From assembly GCA_944321765.1 (NCBI GenBank), contig CALUMQ010000001.1:62001-126000 (forward strand): DNA of 64,000 bases. Reading direction: 5' to 3'. This stretch comes from an uncultured Alistipes sp. (GTDB lineage Bacteria > Bacteroidota > Bacteroidia > Bacteroidales > Rikenellaceae). Below, piece after piece: positions 54,679 through 63,616 of the stretch; the first letter of the stretch is position 1, and each line of letters begins with the position of its first letter. The translations under genes and the position numbers were made by a program. Below the pieces are notes generated by a model. The model was not told where the DNA came from, made no database searches, and was given only the letters and a program-made list of their open reading frames with translations.

Positions 54679-56895
54679 TCAGTTTATCATACGTTTGACG
54701 CTTTCAATGCCTTTTATCTGCCGCAGCTTGTCCATCAGGGCGTTGAGGCTTTCTGCATCCTTCACATAGAGGCTGACGCTGCCTTCGAACACTCCGTCGT
54801 GGCTGTGAATGTTCACTTCGCGGATGTTGATGTTGAAGTCGGCGCTCACGGTTTTGGCCAGGTCAAGGAGCAATCCCTGACGGTCGATACCTCGCAACTC
54901 GGTGGTAACCAGGTATGACATGGCCTTGTGCTGCGACCATTTGATCTCCTCCTTGACGATGTTCTTGCCGTATTGTGCGGCCAGCCGGTTCAGTTCGTCG
55001 CACGTGGCCTTATGGACGATGATGTTTCCGGTGGCGGGTACGCGATACCCGATCACCTTGTCGCCGGGGATGGGTTTGCAACACTCGGCGATGATGAACT
55101 GCGGTTCCGTCGCGGGGGCATCGGCCGCCGGAGTGATGTCGCCTGCGGCGATGTCGTCGTTCTCGTCCTCCTCCTTCTTGGGTATGAAGAGGGTCCAGAA
55201 CTTGAGAATCTTGCTTTTGGCGTTGACTTTTAGCGCCTTGTCCAGATCGTCGAGCGAGATGATGCCGGCCCCGATCTTGCTGTACAGCTCCTCCTTGTTG
55301 CTGCTGTCGTAGATGGGGATGATCTTGCGCAGCACTCTACCGCTGAGCTTGACGTTGAGAGACTTCATCTTTTCGTCGAGCATCTGCATGCCGCGTTCGA
55401 TGTTGTTCTGACGTTCGCGTTTGAGGAAGCTTTTGATCGCTTGCTTGGCCTTGGCCGTGGTGACTACGTCGAGCCACTCGGGCTTCGGACGCGCATTGTC
55501 GGCCGTGATGATCTCGATCTGGTCACCGCTGTTGATCTGCGTGGTGATGGGTTCGAGCTTGTGGTTGATCTTGGCGCTGATGGCGCTGTTCCCGATCTTC
55601 GAGTGGATGTCGTATGCAAAGTCGAGAGCTGTGGCCCCGTAGGGCATTTTGCGGGCTTCTCCTTTGGGTGTAAATACAACTATTTCAGATGTGTATAGCG
55701 ATAACTTGAAGTTATCCAGGAAGTCTACGGCGCTCTCCGTCGGACTGTTCAGCGCAGCGCGGATCTGCTTCAGCCACTTGTCGAATTCGTCCTCGTCCTG
55801 CGAGATGGTGGCATGCTTGTATTTCCAGTGGGCCGCAAATCCCCGTTCGGCAATATCCTCCATGCGCTGCGTGCGGATCTGCACCTCGACCCATACGCCG
55901 TCGGGTCCCATGACTGTCGAGTGGAGTGCTTCGTATCCGTTGGCCTTGGGCATCGATATCCAATCCCTCAGGCGGTCCGGCTTGGGGGTGTAGATGTCGG
56001 TGATTGTCGAATAGATCTGCCAGCACTGGGTCTTTTCCGAGGGAAACGGCAGGGGTTTGAAGACGATGCGTATGGCGAATAGGTCGTAAATCTCCTCAAA
56101 GGAGATCTGCTTGCGCTGCATCTTGCTCCAGATCGAGTAGACGCTCTTCACGCGTCCCGAGATCTCGTAGTTGATGTTGTCGCGGTTCAGAGCCGCGATG
56201 ATCGGAGCATTGAACTTGTCGATAAATTCCCTGCGCGAGGCTTCGCTCTCCTGGAGTTTGCGGGTGATCTCGGCATACTGCTGCGGGAAGCGGTACTTCA
56301 TGCAGAGGTCCTCCAGTTCGCTCTTGATCGAATAGAGCCCCAACCTGTAGGCCAGCGGCGCGAAGAGATAAATGGTCTCTCCGGTGATCTTGATCTGCTT
56401 GTTGAGGGGCATGGCGCCGAGCGTGCGCATGTTGTGCAGGCGGTCTGCGATCTTGATGAGGATCACGCGCACATCGTCGGAGAGCGTGAGCAGCACCTTG
56501 CGGAAGTACTCCGCCTGTTCGGAGGTGTCGGCGTTGAAGACTCCGGACATTTTCGTGAGACCGTCGACCATCGAGGCGATCTTGGGGCCGAAGATTCGCT
56601 CCATGTCCTCGACGGTGTATTCGGTATCTTCGACGACGTCGTGCAACAGCGAGGCGACAACCGACTTGACGCCGAGCCCGATCTCCTCGATGACGATTTT
56701 GGCAACTGCAATAGGATGCAGGAGGTAAGGTTCGCCTGAACGGCGCCTTACCCCCTCGTGGGCCTCTTTGGCCAGGAAAAATGCCCGTTTGATCAGATTC
56801 CAGTCCTGGTCGTTCTTGCAGATCTTGGTGCACGAAAGCAGGAGGTCATCCCATTTTTCCTTGATCAACGCTTCATCCTCGGCAGTATATCCCAT
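54679..56895 (-). CDS. rsh: Bifunctional (p)ppGpp synthetase/hydrolase (RSH)
   Basis: 738 residues. The order is HD hydrolase (about 45-200), synthetase (about 230-350), TGS (about 395-460), helical and zinc-finger-like domains, and ACT (about 665-738). The HD motif SLLHDVVEDTEYT is intact, as is the synthetase core YEALHSTVMGPDGVWVEVQIRT, seen at 325-346, so both activities are expected. It sets ppGpp levels under starvation. The start ATG is three bases after the recA stop, an unusual and very tight linkage of recA to the stringent response. Confidence 0.96.
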   Translation of the reverse strand: MGYTAEDEALIKEKWDDLLLSCTKICKNDQDWNLIKRAFFLAKEAHEGVRRRSGEPYLLHPIAVAKIVIEEIGLGVKSVVASLLHDVVEDTEYTVEDMERIFGPKIASMVDGLTKMSGVFNADTSEQAEYFRKVLLTLSDDVRVILIKIADRLHNMRTLGAMPLNKQIKITGETIYLFAPLAYRLGLYSIKSELEDLCMKYRFPQQYAEITRKLQESEASRREFIDKFNAPIIAALNRDNINYEISGRVKSVYSIWSKMQRKQISFEEIYDLFAIRIVFKPLPFPSEKTQCWQIYSTITDIYTPKPDRLRDWISMPKANGYEALHSTVMGPDGVWVEVQIRTQRMEDIAERGFAAHWKYKHATISQDEDEFDKWLKQIRAALNSPTESAVDFLDNFKLSLYTSEIVVFTPKGEARKMPYGATALDFAYDIHSKIGNSAISAKINHKLEPITTQINSGDQIEIITADNARPKPEWLDVVTTAKAKQAIKSFLKRERQNNIERGMQMLDEKMKSLNVKLSGRVLRKIIPIYDSSNKEELYSKIGAGIISLDDLDKALKVNAKSKILKFWTLFIPKKEEDENDDIAAGDITPAADAPATEPQFIIAECCKPIPGDKVIGYRVPATGNIIVHKATCDELNRLAAQYGKNIVKEEIKWSQHKAMSYLVTTELRGIDRQGLLLDLAKTVSADFNINIREVNIHSHDGVFEGSVSLYVKDAESLNALMDKLRQIKGIESVKRMIN

Positions 56896-56898
56896 GGG

Positions 56899-57915
56899 CT
56901 ACTCCTTTTTCGGGGTTTTCATTGCCTCGCGGACCTTTGCTTCGATTTCGTCGGCGAGTTCCTTGTCGTTCTTGAGCAGCTCCTTGACGGCATCGCGCCC
57001 CTGCCCGATCTTGCGGTCTCCGTAGGAGAACCACGATCCGGCCTTCTTGATGATGCCGTAGTCCACGCCCAGGTCAATGATTTCGCCGATTTTGGAGATT
57101 CCCTCCCCGAACATGATGTCGAATTCGGCGCGTTTGAACGGAGGAGCTACCTTGTTCTTCACGACCTTGACTCTGGTGCGGGTTCCGAGCTGCTCCTCCC
57201 CGTCCTTGATGACCGAGACGCGCCGAATGTCGATGCGCACCGAGGCGTAGAACTTCAAGGCGTTACCGCCGGTTGTTGTCTCGGGGTTTCCGTAGACGAT
57301 ACCGATCTTGTCGCGCAGCTGGTTGATGAAGATGCAGACGGTTTTTGTCTTCGAGATGCTCGATGTCAGCTTGCGCAGTGCCTGCGACATGAGCCGGGCC
57401 TGAAGGCCCATCTTCGAATCGCCCATCTCGCCTTCGATTTCGGCCTTGGGCGTAAGAGCCGCCACCGAGTCGATGACGATGATGTCGATGGCGCTCGAAC
57501 GGATCAGCGAATCGGCGATCTCGAGGGCCTGCTCGCCGTTGTCGGGCTGCGAGATCAGCAGGTTGTCGACGTCTACGCCGAGCTTCTGTGCATAGAAGCT
57601 GTCGAAGGCGTGCTCGGCGTCGATGAAGGCGGCGATACCTCCGGCCTTCTGGGCCTCGGCGATGGCGTGGATGGCCAGGGTGGTCTTACCCGACGATTCG
57701 GGGCCGAAGATCTCGATGACACGACCTTTGGGATAACCGCCGACGCCGAGCGCCATGTCGAGGGTGATCGATCCGGTAGGAATCACCGGGATATCGTTCA
57801 CCTCGGAGCTGTTCATCCGCATGATCGATCCTTTGCCGAAATCCTTCTCTATCTTTTGCATGACGGCGTCCAAGACTTTGAGCTTGTCCGCGTTAACAGG
57901 TACTTTTTCTGCCAT
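56899..57915 (-). CDS. recA: Recombinase A
   Basis: 338 residues. Walker A is [19 protein letters not shown] (about 63-81), preceded by the N-terminal helix [13 protein letters not shown]. Walker B is [11 protein letters not shown]. Loop 1 has [20 protein letters not shown] and loop 2 contains [21 protein letters not shown] (shown over about 190-211). The acidic C-terminal tail is short. It is the core of homologous recombination and the SOS response. First gene of the recA-rsh operon. No LexA box or -7 match was seen in the 113 bases upstream. Confidence 0.98.
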   Translation of the reverse strand: MAEKVPVNADKLKVLDAVMQKIEKDFGKGSIMRMNSSEVNDIPVIPTGSITLDMALGVGGYPKGRVIEIFGPESSGKTTLAIHAIAEAQKAGGIAAFIDAEHAFDSFYAQKLGVDVDNLLISQPDNGEQALEIADSLIRSSAIDIIVIDSVAALTPKAEIEGEMGDSKMGLQARLMSQALRKLTSSISKTKTVCIFINQLRDKIGIVYGNPETTTGGNALKFYASVRIDIRRVSVIKDGEEQLGTRTRVKVVKNKVAPPFKRAEFDIMFGEGISKIGEIIDLGVDYGIIKKAGSWFSYGDRKIGQGRDAVKELLKNDKELADEIEAKVREAMKTPKKE

Positions 57916-58028
57916 TGTGTTATTTGTTCGCTATGTCCCGGGATCTCCCGGAGTTGTTTTTATGGTCTTTTACTTGTTTCGTATTCATCCGAATGGGCCT
58001 CTTCCCTTCTGTTTCGGGCTCCGATACC

Positions 58029-58571
58029 CTATCGGTTCTGTCGCCTTAACTGATCGAGCGCCCGCTGCTGATCGGTGCGTTTGTCGGCCCGGGAGTCCTT
58101 GCGCATCGGGAACGAGAGGTTGCGGGCATCCAACTCCCGGTCAAGATAGGGGCTCCAGTTGCCGTTGTTGCCGATGCTGAAGCGCCAGTCGCCGACTACG
58201 GTCGACGGGTCCTGCGGTTTCGTGCTCCGGGGAGTCCTGGCTGCGGCGTCGAGCGCTTGCCGGATGGCGAGTTCACGCCGGGCTTCGCGGATGCGCATGC
58301 GGGCCCGCAGAATCGGGTCACTCTGCTCGCGCAAGAGGGGCAGGTCGTTCTCCACGGGCAGCAGCCGAATCTCCATCTCCCCCATGGCCTCATGCGCCAT
58401 TTCGCTTAATGTTGCGGAATTTGCCGCACTGGCCGCTAGCTCGGGCTGTTGCCCCCGGGCCTCCGTTATGATGCCTGCCAATCCGAACAGCATTCCGACC
58501 GCGATGACTCCTCGGAATTTCCGAAACTCCGATTTTGCATTCTGATGGTGTTGTCTGCGGTCCGATGGCAT
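58029..58571 (-). CDS. Exported hypothetical protein
   Basis: 180 residues. One hydrophobic signal/anchor segment (about 22-40, VIAVGMLFGLAGIITEA) follows a basic N-terminus. The rest is helical and charged, with MHEAMGEMEIRLLPVENDLPLL-like heptads, PILRARMRIREARRELAIRQAL, then a Pro-rich break and VVGDWRFSIGNNGNWSPYLDRELDARN. No family was recognised. It is 12 bases after bcp and therefore probably its operon partner. Function unknown. Confidence 0.5.
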   Translation of the reverse strand: MPSDRRQHHQNAKSEFRKFRGVIAVGMLFGLAGIITEARGQQPELAASAANSATLSEMAHEAMGEMEIRLLPVENDLPLLREQSDPILRARMRIREARRELAIRQALDAAARTPRSTKPQDPSTVVGDWRFSIGNNGNWSPYLDRELDARNLSFPMRKDSRADKRTDQQRALDQLRRQNR

Positions 58572-58583
58572 AACGATGTATGT

Positions 58584-59051
58584 TTACTCCTGCTTGTAGG
58601 CCTCCACGATCTGCTGATAGTGGTTTTTGGTGTCCACCTTGCGGAAGATCTTCTCGATCCGCCCCTGGGCATCAATGACGAAGGTCGTTCGCACGACGCC
58701 CATGTACTTGCGGCCGTACATCGACTTCTCTGCCCACACGCCGAAGGCTTCGCATACCGAATGGTCGGTGTCGGCCAGCAGCGTGAAGTTCAGTTCGTGC
58801 TTTGCGCAGAAGTTGCGGTGCGAGCGTTCGCTGTCGGGGCTTACGCCCACGATGCGGAATCCCATGCGGGCGAGTTCCTCCTTTCCGTCGCGCAGGCTCT
58901 TGGCTTCGAGCGTGCACCCCGAGGTGTTGTCCTTGGGATAGAAGTAGAGAATCGTGCGCTGCCCGCGGAGATCGGCCGACGAAAAGGGTTCGCCGTCCTG
59001 TGTCGTTGATTGAAATTCGGGAGCCATCTCCCCTTCCTGCAACTGTGCCAT
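58584..59051 (-). CDS. bcp: Thioredoxin-dependent thiol peroxidase (peroxiredoxin Bcp/PrxQ)
   Basis: 155 residues. AhpC/TSA fold: EFQSTTQDGEPFSSADLRGQRTILYFYPKDNTSGCTLEAKSLRD, shown by position 12-54, has the peroxidatic Cys46 in the TSGCT motif. A resolving Cys may be C82 (NFCAKHE) or C98 (SVCEAF). The usual RTTFVIDAQGRI stretch follows. It reduces hydroperoxides in the cytoplasm using thioredoxin. Its -7 box is at 59080-59087. Confidence 0.95.
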   Translation of the reverse strand: MAQLQEGEMAPEFQSTTQDGEPFSSADLRGQRTILYFYPKDNTSGCTLEAKSLRDGKEELARMGFRIVGVSPDSERSHRNFCAKHELNFTLLADTDHSVCEAFGVWAEKSMYGRKYMGVVRTTFVIDAQGRIEKIFRKVDTKNHYQQIVEAYKQE

Positions 59052-59079
59052 AGAGTTTCGATAAGTCGATAATACTTTT

Positions 59080-59087
59080 CAAAGATA
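59080..59087 (-). promoter_or_regulatory. -7 box of bcp
   Basis: The minus strand reads TATCTTTG, 29 bases upstream of the bcp ATG. There is no good -33 element. Confidence 0.55.
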
Positions 59088-59134
59088 GTAAAAATCCCGA
59101 TATCTCTACCTTTTCCGGCGGACTTTTTTGTCGC

Positions 59135-59347
59135 CTAATCCCATTGGTATGTCACCTCGATCTGCTCGTTGAACTCCTCCTGTGTGGTATTGAGGCGTTG
59201 GTGGCAGGCCGGACACCGTATTGCCGTCTGTGTTTCGACATATTCGCCGCATCCCACGCACATCGGCAGGATGCCGTATCCGGGTTGCATGTAGTGGTCG
59301 AACTGAGCACCGCAGTGCTTGCATCTGATTTTGTAGGCTGTTCCCAT
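59135..59347 (-). CDS. Small three-CxxC zinc-ribbon protein
   Basis: 70 residues. Three Cys pairs: CKHC (residues 9-12), CVGC (30-33) and CPAC (45-48), with KIRCKHCGAQFDHY before and QRLNTTQEEFNEQIEVTYQWD after. These can bind zinc. No DNA- or RNA-binding domain beyond the ribbon is seen. The start ATG at 59347 is well placed. The direct repeat upstream (59391-59409) suggests dedicated regulation. Function unknown; a zinc-dependent chaperone or assembly factor is only a guess. Confidence 0.7.
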   Translation of the reverse strand: MGTAYKIRCKHCGAQFDHYMQPGYGILPMCVGCGEYVETQTAIRCPACHQRLNTTQEEFNEQIEVTYQWD

Positions 59348-59375
59348 AGTTGTTGTGTTTTATCGGTTCACACTG

Positions 59376-59383
59376 CAAAGGAA
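59376..59383 (-). promoter_or_regulatory. Possible -7 box of the zinc-ribbon gene
   Basis: Minus strand TTCCTTTG, one mismatch from TAnnTTTG, 29 bases before the ATG. No TTTG upstream at the standard distance, which would fit activator dependence. Confidence 0.35.
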
Positions 59384-59390
59384 CGGCTTC

Positions 59391-59409
59391 GTTGTGACAG
59401 GTTGTGACA
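59391..59409. repeat. Direct repeat GTTGTGACA with 10-base period
   Basis: GTTGTGACA at 59391-59399 and 59401-59409, identical and in helical phase, just upstream of the possible -7 box of the zinc-ribbon gene. It resembles an activator or repressor binding site. Confidence 0.55.
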
Positions 59410-59518
59410 CACATTCGGAAATAATCACGAAGATAAAAAATATCCTACTCTCCGTATTCGGACCTTCATGCGACAAACGTCTTTTTTTTCTTTGGCACCA
59501 TGCCGGAGACATCGGGGG

Positions 59519-60064
59519 TTATTTCCCGAGGGGATGCAGCTCGCCGGTCGTGGAGTCCATGATGTACCCTTTCACGACGATGTCGTCCGGTACAAGCGGA
59601 TGGTTGCGCACCAGATCGACCGTTTCGAGTACGGCGGCTTCGGTGTCGTCGAATCCGTGGAGCCATTGGTCGAGGTCTATTCCGCAGTGCTTCATCAGCG
59701 AGATGTGCTGCTCGGGAATCCCCCGCTGTTTCATCAGTTGCTGCATTTCGGCACTGTCCATCCCCTGCACGCCGCAATGGGTGTGACCGATGATCATCAC
59801 CTCGACGACACCCAGTTCGTAGATGGCTACCAGCAGACTGCGCACCGTGCTGTCGAACGGATTGGTAATCGTACCTCCGGCATTCTTGATGATCTTCACG
59901 TCGCCGTTTTTGAATCCGAGGGCCGCCGGGAGCAGCTCGACGAGACGCGTGTCCATGCAGGTGACGATAGCGATTCGCTTGTTGGGGTATTTGTCCGTGA
60001 TAAAGCGTTCGTAGCCCTTCTCGGCCACGAATTTCCGGTTGTAGGCAAGAATTTCGTCGATCAT
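59519..60064 (-). CDS. Beta-class carbonic anhydrase
   Basis: 181 residues. The zinc site residues are Cys and Asp-Arg in IVTCMDTRLVELL (about 34-46) and His-x-x-Cys in MIIGHTHCGVQGM. NAGGTITNPFDSTVRSL is the conserved second-sphere stretch. It interconverts CO2 and bicarbonate in the cytoplasm. The sequence is closest to the smaller YtiB-like group. It is probably transcribed with the WYL regulator and TlpA-like gene upstream, 36 bases away. Confidence 0.93.
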   Translation of the reverse strand: MIDEILAYNRKFVAEKGYERFITDKYPNKRIAIVTCMDTRLVELLPAALGFKNGDVKIIKNAGGTITNPFDSTVRSLLVAIYELGVVEVMIIGHTHCGVQGMDSAEMQQLMKQRGIPEQHISLMKHCGIDLDQWLHGFDDTEAAVLETVDLVRNHPLVPDDIVVKGYIMDSTTGELHPLGK

Positions 60065-60100
60065 GTTTGTGATATTCTATGATATTCTATTTCAGTGATT

Positions 60101-60997
60101 TTATTTCAGATTCTCGGCAATGTATCGCTTGATGTAGGCCGTGAGCTCGGGGCTCTCGACGATTCGAATGTCGTCCAGCAGCCCCACGACGAACCGACCC
60201 ACGCCGGCCATCGAAGCCACCTCGGTGTCAAGCATCCAGCGCCCGCGTCCCAGCGGCTTCACGTCGCGCTCGGCGAGCGGATACTCCTCGCAGAGGAGGT
60301 TGTAGGCCAGCATTCCCAGCTCCAGCCTCACGCGGTGCCGCCGCTCTCCGTGGATGCGGAAGGCGTCGATGAACCCTTCACGGTGTTCGGAGGCGTATTC
60401 CCACGACAAGTCTGTCAACTCGACCTCCCCGATGCGGGCGGTCTTGAAGAGTTTGTTCTTGCCGTCCTCCGTGTCGAAACACCACACCTGCACATAGTTG
60501 GTCGTGAAGGCGAAGGGCTCGACCCGTCGGTCCCGCACCTCTCCGCCATGGGCCGACTGGTATCCGTGCAGCACGACCTGTCGCTGCTCCTCGATGGCCT
60601 CGATCAGCCGATGGATGTTCGGGGCGTTCTTCCCGCGCACGACCGTGTCGGCCAGCGTGCGGTTGTCGTAAACCGAGTAGAGTTTTCGCTTGAGGTTCTG
60701 TTTCAGCAGGTTCGTATCGTCGATGTTCTCGATGGCCCGCTTCAGGATGACGGCCTCCTCCTCCGTGAAGTGGACCAGCTGGGAGATGTCGCGGAAATGT
60801 GGCGACTCCTTGTCGAGGCGGATGCAGTCTCCCGACTTCTTGATGACGAATCCCGCCTCGCGGAAGGTGTCGATGTAGCGGTAGACGGTGCGTCGTGACA
60901 TGTCGAGCCGTTCGGCCAGCTGATCGACATTGTAGGTGGTGTTTGCCGTGAGCAGCTTCATGAGCCGCAGCAGGCGTTCAAGCTTCGGTTGATCCAT
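60101..60997 (-). CDS. WYL-domain transcriptional regulator with DeoR/HTH_11 N-terminus
   Basis: 298 residues. The N-terminal winged helix (1-60) has the helix-turn-helix TYNVDQLAERLDMSRRTVYRYIDTFREAGF (quoted as residues 21-50). A WYL-type domain follows (about 130-230), with RVEPFAFTTNYVQVWCFDTEDGK in place of the canonical W-Y-L, and a WCX-like C-terminus. WYL domains bind ligands, including ssDNA in some cases, and switch transcription. The target is unknown; the neighbours suggest carbonic anhydrase or TlpA-like genes. It is 12 bases after the TlpA-like gene. Confidence 0.8.
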   Translation of the reverse strand: MDQPKLERLLRLMKLLTANTTYNVDQLAERLDMSRRTVYRYIDTFREAGFVIKKSGDCIRLDKESPHFRDISQLVHFTEEEAVILKRAIENIDDTNLLKQNLKRKLYSVYDNRTLADTVVRGKNAPNIHRLIEAIEEQRQVVLHGYQSAHGGEVRDRRVEPFAFTTNYVQVWCFDTEDGKNKLFKTARIGEVELTDLSWEYASEHREGFIDAFRIHGERRHRVRLELGMLAYNLLCEEYPLAERDVKPLGRGRWMLDTEVASMAGVGRFVVGLLDDIRIVESPELTAYIKRYIAENLK

Positions 60998-61009
60998 GGG
61001 CTGCGGGGA

Positions 61010-62071
61010 TTATTCCATGAGTTGTGCGACCTTTTCGGCAAGGACTTCGCCGCGGAGATTCTTGGCGATGATCCGCCCGTCGGAGCAGTCTATCAGGAAG
61101 CAGGCCGGGATTCCGTCGAGCGCATAGTCGTTCCATGCTTCGGTCTCGCGCGGCGCGCGGCCGAATCCCTGGTGCACCTGGGGCCACCCCATCTTGAAGG
61201 TTTCGATGCACTCGCGCCACCGTTTGGGCGAGCTGTCGAACGAAACGCCGAAGATTTCAAATCCCCGCGATCCGTATTTTTCACGAAGCGCCGCGAGATT
61301 CGGAAACTCCGCCCGGCAGGGGCCGCACCACAGGGCCCCGAAGTCCAACAGTACGTATCGGCATTCCGGGCGGCGGATCACCTCGCCGAGCGCGAGCGTG
61401 TCGCCCTCGGGCGTCAGCCCCGTGATGTCGACATAGGGCTTGCCGACGTCGGTGCACATGCGATCGATACGCGTACGCAGGTCATGCATGGCAGGATGGT
61501 GCTGCATGGCCTCGGGGAACGAGTCCAGCAGAGCCGAGACCTCCTCTCCCGATTTCTCCTGAAGTTCCACGTCGAGCAGCGTCAAGGCCAGGGCGTTGCG
61601 GTTTCCGAGCACGATGGCGTGCAGCAGACTGTCGCGGGTCTCGGCGCGGCGGAGTGCCGGGCGGCCGCTGGCCTCGATCTCGGCTATCCGGCGCGGCAGG
61701 TCGTTGTAAAGGTCGTTTTGAGGTGTTCCGGCCAGCAGAAAGATTCCTTCTGCCGGCTTTTCGACCACCAGGTCGCCGGTTTCGAGAATGAAGTCCGAGG
61801 CGCTGATCTGCATGCCGTCGGCACCGCGTCCCATATAAAGGAAGGCGCTGACCGGATAGGAATAACGGCCCTGCATTGTGAAGGCGTGGTTTTCGATCCG
61901 GGCTGAGTCGATGACCGTTTCGTGGCCTCCGGCATAGGTGAGAACATACATCCACCGCCCGTCGACGAACGAAGGATCCTCTCCTTGAATGGTATAGGAG
62001 ATCGGTGTATCAGAGGAGCATCCGGTCATCAATGCGGCGGATGCCAATATGGCGAGCGCAATTATCTTCAA
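61010..62071 (-). CDS. DUF4369/TlpA-like thioredoxin lipoprotein
   Basis: 353 residues from a TTG start at 62071, giving the signal sequence KIIALAILASAALMTGC with lipobox Cys. The upstream ATG at 62128 is rejected, because its codons 6-8 (62103-62110) are the gene's own -7 box TATCTTTG. The N-terminal 150 residues form a DUF4369-like beta domain (SYTIQGEDPSFVDGRWMY). The C-terminal TlpA/AhpC-TSA domain has the redox motif ALWCGPCRAEFPNL. It probably reduces periplasmic disulfides or transfers electrons in the envelope. It heads an operon with the WYL regulator and carbonic anhydrase. Confidence 0.85.
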   Translation of the reverse strand: MKIIALAILASAALMTGCSSDTPISYTIQGEDPSFVDGRWMYVLTYAGGHETVIDSARIENHAFTMQGRYSYPVSAFLYMGRGADGMQISASDFILETGDLVVEKPAEGIFLLAGTPQNDLYNDLPRRIAEIEASGRPALRRAETRDSLLHAIVLGNRNALALTLLDVELQEKSGEEVSALLDSFPEAMQHHPAMHDLRTRIDRMCTDVGKPYVDITGLTPEGDTLALGEVIRRPECRYVLLDFGALWCGPCRAEFPNLAALREKYGSRGFEIFGVSFDSSPKRWRECIETFKMGWPQVHQGFGRAPRETEAWNDYALDGIPACFLIDCSDGRIIAKNLRGEVLAEKVAQLME

Positions 62072-62102
62072 TGTTGCGATGGGTTTTAGGGTTCTGAGGA
62101 GG

Positions 62103-62110
62103 CAAAGATA
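62103..62110 (-). promoter_or_regulatory. -7 box of the TlpA-like operon
   Basis: Minus strand TATCTTTG, just three bases past the terminator hairpin of dnaA. A TTTG lies only 15 bases upstream, in the terminator stem, so the -33 element is uncertain. Confidence 0.55.
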
Positions 62111-62112
62111 CG

Positions 62113-62146
62113 AAAAAAGCCGTGACAAAAGATGTCACGGCTTTTG
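62113..62146 (-). terminator. Terminator of dnaA
   Basis: AAAAGCCGTGACA and TGTCACGGCTTTT (minus strand) pair perfectly around TCTTT and are followed by a run of T. It lies between dnaA and the TlpA-like gene. Confidence 0.88.
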
Positions 62147-62170
62147 TTTCCACGGCGGACGCGCCGACGG

Positions 62171-63583
62171 TCATTGTGCGAGGACCTTCTTCTCGATCTC
62201 CTCGACCTGGCGGCGGAAGGCCTTGTCGGTCTCCATGAGGTTCGAGACAGCCTTGCACGAGTGGAGCACGGTGGCGTGGTTGCGGCCTCCGATGGCCGAA
62301 CCGATAGCCGTCAGCGGTGCCTTGGTGTGCTGTTTGGCCAGATACATGGCGATCTGCCGGGCCTGGGCGATTTCGCGCGTGCGCTCCGAGGAGTTGAAGC
62401 GCGCGAAGTCAAGGTTCAGGTATTCGCACACCACCTGGATGATGTGGTCGATGGTGATCTCCTTCTGGTAGAGCTTCACGTAGACCTTCAGAATCTCCCG
62501 GGCGAGCGACGTGGTGATCTTGCGCCCGAGGAACGAGGCGTTGGCCACCAGCGACGAGAGGGCGCCTTCAATCTCACGCACGTTGGCCGAGATGTTGTCG
62601 GCCAGATAGATGACCACTTCGTCGGAGATCTCGGCGCCGAGCTTCTGCGCTTTGGCGCGGATGATCTTGATCTTCGTGTCGTAGTCCGGGGTATCGAGAC
62701 GCGCCGAGAGTCCCCACTTGAAGCGGGTGAGCAGTCGCTGCTCGATATCCTTCAGTTCCACGGGGGGCTTGTCGGAGGTGAGCACGAGCTGTTTTCCGGC
62801 CAGCTGCAGGTGGTTGAAGATGTTGAAGAAGGCGTTCTGCGTTCCGGGCTTTCCGGTGAGCTCCTGGATATCGTCGATGATCAGCACGTCGATCATCTGG
62901 TAGAAGTGGATGAAGTCGGGGATCTCGCCATTCTTGTATGCGGTCTGGAACTGCGCCTGGAACTTGTTCATCGAGACGTAGAGGACCTGCAGTTCGGGAT
63001 GGCGGGCCTGGACCTCATGACCGATCGACTGCACGATGTGTGTCTTTCCCAACCCCGAGTCTCCATATATATATAAGGGGTTGAAGGGTGTGTTTCCGGG
63101 GTCGACGGCCACGGACATGCCTGCCGAGCGGGCCAGACGGTTGCACTCTCCCTCGATGAACGTCGCGAAGGTCAGGTTGGGATTCAGCTGTGCATCGATA
63201 ATGATCTTCTTCAGACCGGGAATGACAAAAGGATTTTTTATATTTGCCGTGTTGGTCTGGGTGCTGAATCGCGAGATGGCCGTCGTATCGGCATCCGAGG
63301 CTACGGGCACGGGCTGCGCCGTCGTGCGAGGCACGGCGTAGTGGAGGCGCGTCTGCTGTCCGTAGAGCTGCGAGATGATGGGCTTGAGGAACGGAATATA
63401 GTTCTTCTCGATCTGGCGGACGTAACTTTCGTTGGGGACCTTCAACCGCAGGGTTGTCCCGTCGAATTCGAGCGGAACGATGGGCTGGAACCACTTGCGG
63501 AACTCCTCTTCGGAGGTCTGGGCCTTGATTCGGTCCAGACAGTTCTGCCACATGTCGCCATATGCCTGCGTGTTGTTGATCAT
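62171..63583 (-). CDS. dnaA: Chromosomal replication initiator DnaA
   Basis: 470 residues from the ATG at 63583 (MINNTQAYGDMWQNCLDRI). Domain I (1-85) is followed by a linker, and the AAA+ domain contains Walker A YGDSGLGKTHIVQSIGHE and Walker B VLIIDDIQEL. Sensor I/II regions follow. The DNA-binding domain IV ends with IGSAIGGRNHATVLHSCKAVSN, the DnaA-box recognition motif (His in place of the usual Asp-His-Ser order; normal in Bacteroidetes). DnaA starts replication at oriC. A longer in-frame reading to 63658 is less likely. Confidence 0.96.
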   Translation of the reverse strand: MINNTQAYGDMWQNCLDRIKAQTSEEEFRKWFQPIVPLEFDGTTLRLKVPNESYVRQIEKNYIPFLKPIISQLYGQQTRLHYAVPRTTAQPVPVASDADTTAISRFSTQTNTANIKNPFVIPGLKKIIIDAQLNPNLTFATFIEGECNRLARSAGMSVAVDPGNTPFNPLYIYGDSGLGKTHIVQSIGHEVQARHPELQVLYVSMNKFQAQFQTAYKNGEIPDFIHFYQMIDVLIIDDIQELTGKPGTQNAFFNIFNHLQLAGKQLVLTSDKPPVELKDIEQRLLTRFKWGLSARLDTPDYDTKIKIIRAKAQKLGAEISDEVVIYLADNISANVREIEGALSSLVANASFLGRKITTSLAREILKVYVKLYQKEITIDHIIQVVCEYLNLDFARFNSSERTREIAQARQIAMYLAKQHTKAPLTAIGSAIGGRNHATVLHSCKAVSNLMETDKAFRRQVEEIEKKVLAQ

Positions 63584-63616
63584 GTCGAAGGATTGCGATT
63601 TTTGATGACACAAAGT

